A DNA stretch of 64,000 nucleotides from an uncultured Lachnospiraceae bacterium (GCA_910578335.1 CAJTPU010000017.1:1-64000); one strand, 5' to 3'; counted from the stretch's first letter, positions 16,879 through 24,136 are shown. Numbers and translations are program-made. The notes: generated by a model from the sequence alone, not told the origin.

Positions 16879-17336
16879 AACATATTGTGAAAATGATAAT
16901 CAAATATATTTTTTATGGCATTTCGTGGGGGTGTACATTTTTTGTGTTTACCTGCCTATCGCTTTCTGTGTTTGGCGGGGAAGAGTACCTGTCGACGATA
17001 ATGAAGGACTTTACAAGGCAGGCAGTCGGAGCCATGATTGTAGGGATTGGCAGCGCCTCGATTTCTGTTATTTATGAATTTGAGAAGCCGTCCGAAATGG
17101 TAAAAAGACTGATACATTTTGGCGTTGGAATGGGTGTTTTTTATCCGACAGCCCTTTATTTAGGCTGGATTCCTTTTTATCCGGATAAAATTTTGCATAC
17201 AATTTCCTCATTTTTAATTTCCTGCGGTATCTTTATGGCAATCTGGTTTTGCTTCTATCTTGCAAAGCGGGGAGAGGCGAAAGAAATCAACAACCGGCTG
17301 CGAGAGCTGGAAAAAGATTATGAGAAAAAACAATAG
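16875..17336 (+). CDS. DUF3021-family membrane protein
   Basis: 153 residues with four hydrophobic segments (about 5-32, 48-68, 80-100, 115-138) and a charged coiled tail (EINNRLRELEKDYEKKQ). This is the four-helix layout of DUF3021 proteins, which are encoded with LytTR regulators and probably hold them at the membrane. It overlaps the regulator gene by ATGA. Confidence 0.8.
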   Translation: MKHIVKMIIKYIFYGISWGCTFFVFTCLSLSVFGGEEYLSTIMKDFTRQAVGAMIVGIGSASISVIYEFEKPSEMVKRLIHFGVGMGVFYPTALYLGWIPFYPDKILHTISSFLISCGIFMAIWFCFYLAKRGEAKEINNRLRELEKDYEKKQ

Positions 17337-17378
17337 AATCCATATTTTGTGAGAAGGTATTGTCATGAATAAAGAATA

Positions 17379-17411
17379 AAAAGCATGAGTGCTGTCCACT
17401 CATGCTTTTTA
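17379..17411. terminator. bidirectional terminator between DUF3021 and tRNA-Pro
   Basis: AAGCATGAGTG (17381-17391) pairs perfectly with CACTCATGCTT (17397-17407). It is flanked by A-rich sequence on the left and TTTTT on the right, so it can serve the plus-strand DUF3021 gene and the minus-strand tRNA/RT unit. Confidence 0.8.
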
Positions 17412-17415
17412 TGCA

Positions 17416-17489
<74 letters not shown>

Positions 17490-17534
17490 CTCTTATGCCG
17501 AACATGAAAATAATACAATAAATAGCGGCATATG

Positions 17535-18761
17535 TCAAGGTTTTTGTTTCCAATTCCAGAACTCGTGAACTAAACTCCGATATCCCCATTTTTTCATGGT
17601 TTCATAACGAATCCGGTAATTTCCTTTATAATGGCGTCCGGTAACCGTGTAACGGATATATTCCTGCATATAGGCGTCAATTTCCCGCAGACCGGTATCC
17701 ACGGTCAGATTGGAGAAGAACCAGCGGTTCCATGTAAAATCTTCCCGTCCGGTATCCTCTGAGGCAGCACATCCAAAAAATTTGTGGTTCATGGCACGAA
17801 TAAAGCCGATGGCGGCTTTTTCCCCGGAAAGACTTTTTTTGCGCTGCCAGCGCCGAAGTGCTTCTGATTTCCGCCGGATTTTTGCTTTTGTCTTTGCAAT
17901 TGTATGGGCGGATAAATCGACATTCCCATTTTGATAACAAAAGCCGAGAAATTCCAATGCTTCATTAGGTTTATAAATCTGCAGTTTATCGGGATTGACA
18001 TGGAGACCCAAGTAAAAAAGCCTTTTATTCAGCACAGCCTGCCAGTGTAATAACGCCTCAAGGCTGTCTGCAAACAGCAGAATGTCGTCCGAATATCGAA
18101 AATAGAGCACGCCATTTTGCTGAAAAAAGAAGTCGGTATCTTTCAGGTACAAATTGGCAAGAAAAGGGGAGAAAGGCGTCCCCGCCATAGCGCCATGTTT
18201 TTCCTGCAACAGCTTTTTACCTTCCCATACCCGCTCCTCCAAAAGAATTCTTTCAAAAAGCCGGTACAGGGGAGGGTCTTCATTTTTTAGAAAGGCAAGC
18301 TGGGAAAGCAGCTTTTTCACATCAATGGAGTTGAAATAGTTGCTGATGTCTACCTTCAGACAATAGCTTCGTGCCGTCCGTTTGTCCAGACGAAGTCTTG
18401 AAATAGCAGTTTTGGCGCCAATACCACGCCGAAATGCGTAACAGTTTTCGCAAAACAGGCTGTCATATTGGTATAACTGGAAGGAAATAAATTTGAGAAA
18501 AAGCCCTTCATCTCCCTCAAAAGAGTATACGATTCTTTTTTTACGGGTTCCTTCCTTATTGATAGTCCGTCTTACGGGAAAGCCGGAGGGAAAGCATTCC
18601 TTCTGCCATGCCTGGCAGAGCGGCAGGTATGCTTTTCTCTCGATAAAATCCCGCAGCACTTTTTCTTCCGCAGCGGACAAATGTTGTCTTTCGATTTTGT
18701 AAGTCAGAAAAATCTGCCAGTTTTCTTCGACGGCGGCTTTCTGTAGGATTGTTGTGTGCAT
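17535..18761 (-). CDS. free-standing reverse transcriptase (YSDD type)
   Basis: 408 residues from ATG 18761, preceded by AGGA; a TTG further upstream is less likely. RT palm motifs: catalytic Asp138 in CLKVDISNYFNSID, the primer-grip-type MAGTPFSPFLANLYL (about 192-206), YSDD at 223-226 in place of the common YADD, and the thumb-side LHVNPDKLQI. A further region of about 130 residues ends in a basic, aromatic-rich tail (GRHYKGNYRIRY, GYRSLVHEFWNW). I see no HNH endonuclease, no intron-type maturase region, and no retron NAxxH motif. Upstream lies a structured leader with an outer inverted repeat. Possible identities are a defence-associated or otherwise domesticated RT; a retron of unusual type is less likely. 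Confidence 0.85.
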   Translation of the reverse strand: MHTTILQKAAVEENWQIFLTYKIERQHLSAAEEKVLRDFIERKAYLPLCQAWQKECFPSGFPVRRTINKEGTRKKRIVYSFEGDEGLFLKFISFQLYQYDSLFCENCYAFRRGIGAKTAISRLRLDKRTARSYCLKVDISNYFNSIDVKKLLSQLAFLKNEDPPLYRLFERILLEERVWEGKKLLQEKHGAMAGTPFSPFLANLYLKDTDFFFQQNGVLYFRYSDDILLFADSLEALLHWQAVLNKRLFYLGLHVNPDKLQIYKPNEALEFLGFCYQNGNVDLSAHTIAKTKAKIRRKSEALRRWQRKKSLSGEKAAIGFIRAMNHKFFGCAASEDTGREDFTWNRWFFSNLTVDTGLREIDAYMQEYIRYTVTGRHYKGNYRIRYETMKKWGYRSLVHEFWNWKQKP

Positions 18762-18806
18762 ATATTTTTTCCTGTTTTGATTCAAGCGCCTGAAATGTTA
18801 CCATGA

Positions 18807-18953
18807 AAAAAAGAGAGAAACAGCTTTGAAGCAATAAAGCTGTGCTTATTGCTACCGGATGCAACATGTCTCCATTGCCCGCAAAATGCCAAATGGTACG
18901 AGACATGCTTTATCCCTGACGGGCGCAATCAAAATTGCATTTCTCTCTTTTTT
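18807..18953 (-). ncRNA. structured leader/non-coding RNA candidate of the reverse transcriptase
   Basis: Read on the minus strand, AAAAAAGAGAGAAA (18953-18940) is complementary over 14 bases to TTTCTCTCTTTTTT (18820-18807). Enclosed are three hairpins. The first is GCAAT-4-ATTGC (18938-18925). The second is a two-part stem, CATGTCT/AGACATG (18907-18901 with 18871-18865) capped by CCATT/AATGG. The third is AGCAATAA-8-TTATTGCT (18853-18830). A competing stem CAGCTTT-8-AAAGCTG (18842-18821) runs straight into a U-rich tract and would act as a terminator. The RT start codon is 45 bases downstream. The layout resembles a retron msr-msd or a defence-RT template RNA, but may also be a simple attenuator. 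Confidence 0.5.
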
Positions 18954-18971
18954 CTAATATATTTAATGGAA

Positions 18972-19001
18972 AATATATTACATGGGAATGATATTCTGCA
19001 A
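18972..19001 (-). promoter_or_regulatory. predicted promoter of the RT leader
   Basis: On the minus strand TTGCAG (19001-18996), 18 bases, TATATT (18977-18972). Transcription would start near 18965, about 12 bases before the outer inverted repeat. The -35 lies within the end of the upstream gene. Confidence 0.5.
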
Positions 19002-19457
19002 CTGTTGTAGTATATAGCTGCTGCGGTTTGGCAGACGCAGCAGGAAATGTACATACCCGATACCGCAGTCAGCGCAGGCTTGTTTGGACTGTAGCACGAT
19101 TTTCTGGCGGTAATCGTTGGGGTTCTCTAAAATATTAATCATGGCGATAGCTTGTCCGCCGCGGTACACGCCGTAGGTATACTGCCAGGGAACGGATGAG
19201 CCGATGCCGGAAGCAGAAACATTTTGGCGCAGTTCGCAGTCGCTGAAATGTTCTGTAAAAATAGAAAAAATACGGTTTTCTACAACTGCGGCGCTGCCGT
19301 GGCAGTCTCCTTCGCCGTCTGCAGATGCGCTTTTTAAGGATGCTGTGCCGCCATTCAAATCAGAAACGGCATCCTTGGCGGCGTCTGCTACGCGGTCGAC
19401 TACATTGCTGATAATTTTCCGGGTTCCCCCGCTCAATAATTTGTCTAAAAATCCCAT
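18978..19457 (-). CDS. protein of unknown function
   Basis: 159 residues. GGAG at 19467-19464 is correctly spaced for ATG 19457 (MGFLDKLLSGG); ATG 19460 is too close to it. The N-terminal 40 residues form an amphipathic helix (IISNVVDRVADAAKDAVSDL). The remainder has four cysteines, including CADCG, and ends in LQQLQNIIPM. I do not recognise a family. It is on the same strand as the RT and 24 bases upstream of the RT leader, but the leader has its own predicted promoter, so joint function is not shown. Confidence 0.6.
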   Translation of the reverse strand: MGFLDKLLSGGTRKIISNVVDRVADAAKDAVSDLNGGTASLKSASADGEGDCHGSAAVVENRIFSIFTEHFSDCELRQNVSASGIGSSVPWQYTYGVYRGGQAIAMINILENPNDYRQKIVLQSKQACADCGIGYVHFLLRLPNRSSYILQQLQNIIPM

Positions 19458-19598
19458 CATAATCTCCAAACGATAAAAATTTTTTGCATGTAGTCAGCAT
19501 AACACAAAGAAGTATATTTGTCTATAATGTGAAGGCTTGTTAAAAGGGCAGGAGGCTGCCGCTAAAATTGTATTTTCGCAAATTTATGGAAAATCACA

Positions 19599-19627
19599 TT
19601 GTCTTATGGGAAGGGTAAGTCTATAAT
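19599..19627 (+). promoter_or_regulatory. promoter for the rlmI-type gene
   Basis: TTGTCT (19599-19604), 17 bases, TATAAT (19622-19627), 60 bases before the start codon. Confidence 0.6.
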
Positions 19628-19686
19628 ACTGTCATATAAGAAGAGTGGCAGGTAAAAGGCGGAAGTTCACAGACACAGGAGGTATT

Positions 19687-20889
19687 ATGTACGATACGAT
19701 TGTAACACTGAAAAAAGGCGGCGGCAGAACCCTGAAAGCAGGCGGGGCGTGGATATATGACAATGAAATAGATTCTATAACGGGAAGCTTTGAAAACGGT
19801 GATATTGTTACCGTGCATGATTTTGACGGGTATTTTCTGGGCTATGGTTTTATCAACACCAAATCAAAGCTGACAATTCGAATGCTTTCCCGCAGGAAGG
19901 GCGCGGTGATAGATGACGCCTTTTTGGAGCAGAGAGTGCAGGAAGCCTGGGATTATCGGAAGCAGGTGATTGATACGGGGAGCTGCAGGCTGATTTTTGG
20001 GGAGGCGGACTATCTGCCCGGCATCGTAATAGATAAATTTGAGGATGTACTGGTGGTAGAGTCCCTTGCGCTGGGGATTGACAGGCTGAAAGAAAAGATT
20101 TTGGAAGCAGTGAAGCGGGTGTTGTCAAAGGACGGCATTGTCATCAGAGGAATCTATGAGCGCAGCGACGCCAAGGTGCGGGAGCAGGAGGGAATGGAGC
20201 GCAGCAAGGGCTTTATCGGGGAGCCCTTTGACCCGCATGTAGAAATTGTGGAAAACGGAGTGAAATACATTGTCAATGTGGAGGAGGGACAGAAGACAGG
20301 ATTTTTTCTGGACCAAAAGAACAACCGTGCGGCGATTCATAAAATCTGTAGGGGCAAAAAGGTACTGGACTGCTTTACCCACACGGGCTCTTTTGCGTTA
20401 AATGCAGGGATTGCCGGGGCAAGGGAAGTTATCGGCGTGGATGCCTCCGAGCTTGGCATTGCGCAGGCGAGAGAAAACGCTGTGTTGAACCATTTGGAGG
20501 ACAGGGTGCGGTTTCTCTGTGCGGATGTCTTTGAGCTGCTTCCCTCACTGGAGGAAAAAGGGGAAAGGTTTGATGTGGTTATCTTAGACCCGCCTGCCTT
20601 TACCAAATCCCGCAGCTCTGTAAAAAATGCCGTAAAAGGATATCGGGAAATCAATCTGCGGGGTATGAAGCTGGTTGAGGACGGGGGTTTTCTTGCCACC
20701 TGTTCCTGCTCTCATTTTATGGAACCGGAGCTTTTTAAAAAGACCATTGCGGAGGCGGCGAGAGGCGCTCACAAGCGCCTGCGTCAGGTGGAGTTCCGGA
20801 CACAGGCGCCGGACCATCCTATACTCTGGGCGGCGGATTCCTCTTATTATTTGAAGTTTTATATTTTTCAGGTATCCAATGAACGCTGA
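19687..20889 (+). CDS. rlmI: RlmI-family 23S rRNA (cytosine-C5) methyltransferase
   Basis: 400 residues. An N-terminal PUA-type RNA-binding domain (about 1-75; KAGGAWIYDNEIDSI) is followed by a Rossmann methyltransferase domain. SAM-binding is in VLDCFTHTGSFALNAG, the acidic strand is VIGVDAS, the catalytic NPPY-like motif is ILDPPAFTK, and the Cys-containing segment is ATCSCSHF. Known RlmI methylates C1962 of 23S rRNA. AGGAGG before ATG 19687 sets the start; an upstream in-frame ATG lacks a site. The stop codon lies inside a perfect 14-bp hairpin. Confidence 0.9.
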   Translation: MYDTIVTLKKGGGRTLKAGGAWIYDNEIDSITGSFENGDIVTVHDFDGYFLGYGFINTKSKLTIRMLSRRKGAVIDDAFLEQRVQEAWDYRKQVIDTGSCRLIFGEADYLPGIVIDKFEDVLVVESLALGIDRLKEKILEAVKRVLSKDGIVIRGIYERSDAKVREQEGMERSKGFIGEPFDPHVEIVENGVKYIVNVEEGQKTGFFLDQKNNRAAIHKICRGKKVLDCFTHTGSFALNAGIAGAREVIGVDASELGIAQARENAVLNHLEDRVRFLCADVFELLPSLEEKGERFDVVILDPPAFTKSRSSVKNAVKGYREINLRGMKLVEDGGFLATCSCSHFMEPELFKKTIAEAARGAHKRLRQVEFRTQAPDHPILWAADSSYYLKFYIFQVSNER

Positions 20890-20907
20890 AAGTGTTCATT
20901 GGATACC
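20871..20907. other. perfect 14-bp hairpin across the rlmI stop codon
   Basis: GGTATCCAATGAAC (20871-20884) is perfectly complementary to GTTCATTGGATACC (20894-20907), with a nine-base loop that contains the stop codon. No T-run follows on either side. Confidence 0.75.
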
Positions 20908-20912
20908 TGAGA

Positions 20913-20954
20913 CGTTCGCCACAGCGCATAGGCAGTCTTGGTGAGATGGACAAA
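20913..20954 (-). pseudogene. 14-codon remnant of an SGNH hydrolase gene
   Basis: Read on the minus strand this stretch encodes FVHLTKTAYALWRT, matching FVHLTSTAYALWET of the intact SGNH hydrolase at 23065-23106, with closely similar DNA. Upstream the frame soon meets a stop, and the rest of the gene is missing. It is either a decayed 3' end or a recombination scar. The match includes the catalytic-His segment of the family, so chance similarity is unlikely. Confidence 0.65.
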
Positions 20955-20994
20955 CCGTCACTGAGTAGCCCGCTGTAAGCTTTCTCTCCCCATC

Positions 20995-22422
20995 TTAATC
21001 CAAACGGAATAATACGGAGCTTTCGTTCATCAATAGTTCTTCAGTAGTCAGCTCTATAAGAGAACGGTCATAAAAACAGACGACTGCTCCGTCATATCCG
21101 ATGGGAACTCTGAAATAAAAATCTGTTTCTACGGTATAAGTATTATCTTTCCACTGTACGGTGTCCCAATTATCCTGCGAAAAGAAAGCACATTTTACAT
21201 AATCCGTTCCGTTATAGTTTACTGTATAGAGCCTTAGCGTTTTATCATCATTGTTGTGTAGAGAATTTATTTTTAGTGCATCGTTATAAAAGTCGATAAA
21301 ACGGGAGGCCGGATAATAAACACCAAACATCTGCGCATTTTCATCGCTAAAAACAACAGTAGCATGGACGCTGCGCCATTCGTAGCCGTCTATGTTTTCG
21401 AGAGTTTCCTCATTTTCTGTGATGCGGTAGTCGGAAAATGTGAGGGAAGCCAGTGTTTTGGCAGTATCGTCGCTGCATAAACCGATATAATCGTAGGCAG
21501 TATTTTCTTCTGTATCGATGGTGATTCCTAATTCTGCAAGAGACTTTGCAGCGTTGTTTACAGGCTCTCCTGAGGCGGCAGGCAGACGGAAAAATACGGT
21601 ATTGTCATTTGCCACATCATAGATATGCATGCCGTCTTCCCATGCATCATCGTTATAACCAACTCCTACGACGGTTCCGTCGTAGCCCTCCGGTACGCAA
21701 AAATAAAAACGAATCCAACGTTTTTCATAGGAGAGGTAAGAGGATTGTATGTAACTGTGACATTCCGTATAGTCTTTTCCGTTAAAAGAAACGGCATAGG
21801 TGTCTATGTTGTCGTCATCCGTTACGAAGCTGTCGTCATGTCCGGTGATATTATAATAATCTTCATTACATATAGGGGAGCGGAAGCTATAGTTCTGTGC
21901 GTTTTCATCTGTAAAATCCTGTATTATGGTAATTGCCTGTACTACATAGCCCTCCGGCACATCAAAAAGTTCAAAGCGGTCCGTGAGCATGTAATCTGTA
22001 AAGGTGACGGTTCCTGTGGTAACGAGGCTTTCGTCATAATAGCAGGGCGCCTCATAAGTGTACGGTGTGTCAAAGTCCGTATGGCAGGTAAGTGCCCATT
22101 TTTCAAAATCAGCCGTCAGAGGCTCTCCTGCTGTTTCCCCACAGACCGTACACACAGGCGCCTGCTGGTAATTTGCCTCCGTTAATGCGCCATGCCCTAA
22201 GGGCTCTCCTTCCGTTTCACCGCAGACGCTGCAGGTTTTGGGCAGGGCACAGGTGGCTTCCGCCCATGTGTGTCCCAAGGCTTCTCCCTCCGTTTCACCG
22301 CCCACCGTGCAGGTTTTAGGCTCCGTGCAGGTGGCTTCCAGCCATTCATGTTTTAGATGGCAGCCGGTCAGCAATACACAGGACAGCGCCATCATCATGC
22401 CATAAGAAAATTTCTTTTTCAT
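20995..22422 (-). CDS. lipoprotein with cysteine-rich repeats
   Basis: 475 residues. The lipoprotein signal ends in LLTGC (Cys21). Three repeats follow, of the form W(L/A)EATC..PKTC.VCGETEGE.LGH (about residues 26-105), each normally with a CxxC-type cysteine pair. The first repeat has Gly instead of the inner Cys (CTVGGE). The rest is an extracytoplasmic region of two related halves (about 115-290 and 300-475), each with DYxxT and (F/V)xDENAQ elements. Function unknown; probably cell-surface. Its minus-strand promoter overlaps direct repeats next to the divergent ribbon-helix-helix gene. Confidence 0.8.
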   Translation of the reverse strand: MKKKFSYGMMMALSCVLLTGCHLKHEWLEATCTEPKTCTVGGETEGEALGHTWAEATCALPKTCSVCGETEGEPLGHGALTEANYQQAPVCTVCGETAGEPLTADFEKWALTCHTDFDTPYTYEAPCYYDESLVTTGTVTFTDYMLTDRFELFDVPEGYVVQAITIIQDFTDENAQNYSFRSPICNEDYYNITGHDDSFVTDDDNIDTYAVSFNGKDYTECHSYIQSSYLSYEKRWIRFYFCVPEGYDGTVVGVGYNDDAWEDGMHIYDVANDNTVFFRLPAASGEPVNNAAKSLAELGITIDTEENTAYDYIGLCSDDTAKTLASLTFSDYRITENEETLENIDGYEWRSVHATVVFSDENAQMFGVYYPASRFIDFYNDALKINSLHNNDDKTLRLYTVNYNGTDYVKCAFFSQDNWDTVQWKDNTYTVETDFYFRVPIGYDGAVVCFYDRSLIELTTEELLMNESSVLFRLD

Positions 22423-22465
22423 GCGTAGTATCCTCTCTTCAATTTTTTTACATAATTCTCTTGTA

Positions 22466-22496
22466 CTACTTTATCCTACTTTAGGCGACTAGTCAA
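22466..22496 (-). promoter_or_regulatory. lipoprotein promoter with phased direct repeats
   Basis: Minus-strand TTGACT (22496-22491), 17 bases, TAAAGT (22473-22468). On the plus strand CTACTTTA is repeated at 22466-22473 and 22476-22483, 10 bases apart and covering the -10. This fits tandem binding by the divergent ribbon-helix-helix protein (inference). Confidence 0.5.
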
Positions 22497-22543
22497 TATG
22501 GAATACTACAAAATGATATATTTAGCGAAAAAGGAGTAAGCGT

Positions 22544-22702
22544 ATGAAGCCATTAAAAACGAAGGTAAGCATTACTTTGGACACAGAAGTAATAGAAGAA
22601 ATAAAAGAGCTTGCAGAACAGGATGACCGTTCTTTTTCGCAGTATGTGAATCTGGTTTTAAAGGATTATCTAAAAAAGCAGGACAAAAAAGAGGATGCGT
22701 AA
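22544..22702 (+). CDS. small ribbon-helix-helix (CopG/Arc-type) protein
   Basis: 52 residues: a beta strand KTKVSITLD, helix EVIEEIKELAEQD, then the turn-helix RSFSQYVNLVLKDYL. This is the classic ribbon-helix-helix DNA-binding layout and length. AAGGAG precedes ATG 22544. A terminator overlaps the stop codon. No toxin gene lies next to it, so it is more likely a stand-alone regulator of the divergent lipoprotein gene than an antitoxin (inference). Confidence 0.8.
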   Translation: MKPLKTKVSITLDTEVIEEIKELAEQDDRSFSQYVNLVLKDYLKKQDKKEDA

Positions 22703-22717
22703 TGTGCGCATCCTTTT
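22693..22717 (+). terminator. terminator overlapping the ribbon-helix-helix stop codon
   Basis: GGATGCG (22693-22699) pairs with CGCATCC (22707-22713), followed by TTTT. Confidence 0.75.
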
Positions 22718-22721
22718 GGTG

Positions 22722-22801
22722 TTATTCATGACAATAGAAGACTCGCGAAGCATGGATTCTATTGTTTATATAGCAAAAGTCTCACGAAGCGAGGATTTTG
22801 C
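22722..22801. repeat. hairpin repeat, copy 1, with an adjacent related hairpin
   Basis: Bases 22722-22767 match 44 of 46 bases at 52083-52128. ACAATAGAA (22731-22739) pairs with TTCTATTGT (22757-22765) around a 17-base loop. Directly beside it GCAAAA (22773-22778) pairs with TTTTGC (22796-22801) around another 17-base loop of similar sequence (both share CGAAGC and end GGA). In both the stem differs while loop length and core are kept. Confidence 0.8.
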
Positions 22802-22839
22802 GGTTCTGCTTTTGATGCCGTGTCTGCGGCGGGTATTTG

Positions 22840-23829
22840 TCATGGTCCCGTTGTCGTGTCTGCAGCGGGTGTTTGTCCTACGCCTTCCGCTGTGTCTGCA
22901 GCAGATGTTTGTCCTGCGCCTTCCGCTGTGTCTGCAGCAGGCATTTGTCCTGCGCTTTCTGCCGTGTCTGCAGCAGGCGTTTGTCCTGCGCTTTCTGCTG
23001 TGTCTATAGCCGGTGCTTCGGCTTCTTTTGCAGAGAGTGCGCTGCCTGCGTAATGGATAAGCTCTGTTTCCCACAGTGCATAGGCAGTTGATGTGAGATG
23101 GACAAATTTGTCGCCGCAGCAGTCTTCTGCAAGGTTGCCGTTGCCGTCTGATATGACGGTACATAAATCGAGGTATCCCCAGCCGTTTTCCTCAGCCATT
23201 TCCTGTAAGAGAGTATTGTACGCCGCAATGTTTGTGTTGTTCAGTGCGTCCTTCCCGGCGCCTTCTAACGTATAGGTTATGCTGATAATATGAATTTCCA
23301 GCTCCGGCGAGACTTCCAGTATCTTGTCAATCAGCTCCTTGTATTTGTCACGGGTCTTCTCAGGTCCCCATATGCCGATATCGTTGATTCCGAGCATGAT
23401 AAAAGCGCGTTGGCAGCCTGTGAGGGGAACGGCATCCCAAACCAAATACTTTTCCCCGTTATATTTTGGATGTGTGCGGCTTTTGTCTAAGGGTTTCAGG
23501 GCGTTCCTTACGCCGTAGCTCACTTCCGCCAGAAACGAAATATCCTGAACATAGGTTTCCTGCTTTGCGCTGTAATTACGAAATCCTGCCATGATGGAAT
23601 CGCCGATAAAAACAGAATTTCCAAAGTAGGCGCGCAGCTCTTCGTCAGTCAAAGCCGGCGGTTCGGGAGATTCCGGCAGTGCAGTGCCGGACGATTCGCC
23701 AGTCAAGTCTGCCGGCGGTTCAAACTCGGCAGCAGATGCCTGTATACTGCCTGCAAAATGTAAAAGTACAAACATTGCCGCGAGGGCAATACATAAAAAG
23801 GTTTTTTTCTGACCTGATTTTTTAAACAT
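22840..23829 (-). CDS. secreted SGNH/GDSL hydrolase, C-terminal repeats cut by an in-frame stop
   Basis: 329 residues. A signal peptide (about 1-33) is followed by an SGNH domain: GDSI with the nucleophilic Ser, GIND with the oxyanion Asn, and DKFVHL carrying the catalytic Asp-His. Likely an exported esterase acting on surface carbohydrate or lipid. The tail carries 14-residue repeats of the form AADTAE(S/G)AGQTP. The stop at 22840-22842 falls within a repeat: beyond it the same frame continues QIPAADTASKAEP to a further stop at 22759-22761, so a Gly codon appears to have become TGA. ATG 23829 lies 13 bases after GGAGG, slightly long. Confidence 0.82.
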   Translation of the reverse strand: MFKKSGQKKTFLCIALAAMFVLLHFAGSIQASAAEFEPPADLTGESSGTALPESPEPPALTDEELRAYFGNSVFIGDSIMAGFRNYSAKQETYVQDISFLAEVSYGVRNALKPLDKSRTHPKYNGEKYLVWDAVPLTGCQRAFIMLGINDIGIWGPEKTRDKYKELIDKILEVSPELEIHIISITYTLEGAGKDALNNTNIAAYNTLLQEMAEENGWGYLDLCTVISDGNGNLAEDCCGDKFVHLTSTAYALWETELIHYAGSALSAKEAEAPAIDTAESAGQTPAADTAESAGQMPAADTAEGAGQTSAADTAEGVGQTPAADTTTGP

Positions 23830-23926
23830 ACTGCAATCAATACCTCCTTTATTCGGGCAAAACAACAGCATGTGCTGCCCGTAAATAGTCTTTACTTTGA
23901 TTAAAGTACCGTATTGTAACAGCAAT

Positions 23927-23955
23927 ACTATATTCCAATTCAGGTAATTGGTCAA
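23927..23955 (-). promoter_or_regulatory. promoter of the SGNH hydrolase gene
   Basis: Minus-strand TTGACC (23955-23950), 17 bases, TATAGT (23932-23927). It gives a leader of about 90 bases. The rest of 23956-24130 shows nothing I can assign. Confidence 0.6.
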
Positions 23956-24136
23956 TATAATTGTGTCGTTTCTGATTTTTGTTTTTATACAATAATCGTA
24001 CTTGTTCTGCCCTAATGTGCCGTCCGGCTTACATTTCGCCAAATATCTTGTCCGGTCAGTACACCAGACGGCAAATTCATAGAGTAAAAAATTTTTGATT
24101 TTGGGGACTTCTGCTCGTAAGTTGCAGGAAATATGG

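Noticed and set aside
17535..18761. Group II intron with maturase
   Set aside because: No domain V-like hairpin, no intron ends and no maturase/endonuclease region were seen around the RT.
17535..18953. Canonical retron
   Set aside because: The RT lacks the NAxxH motif and its catalytic box is YSDD; only the leader layout is retron-like, so it is not called a retron.
17535..19457. Diversity-generating retroelement
   Set aside because: No pair of adenine-variable template and variable repeats was noticed near the RT, and the protein is longer than typical DGR RTs.
22544..22702. Toxin-antitoxin module
   Set aside because: The ribbon-helix-helix gene has no toxin-like partner: a terminator and repeats follow it directly.
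22845..23030. CRISPR-like periodic repeat
   Set aside because: The 42-base periodicity is the coding sequence of the SGNH hydrolase AADTAE.AGQTP repeats; there are no unique spacers.
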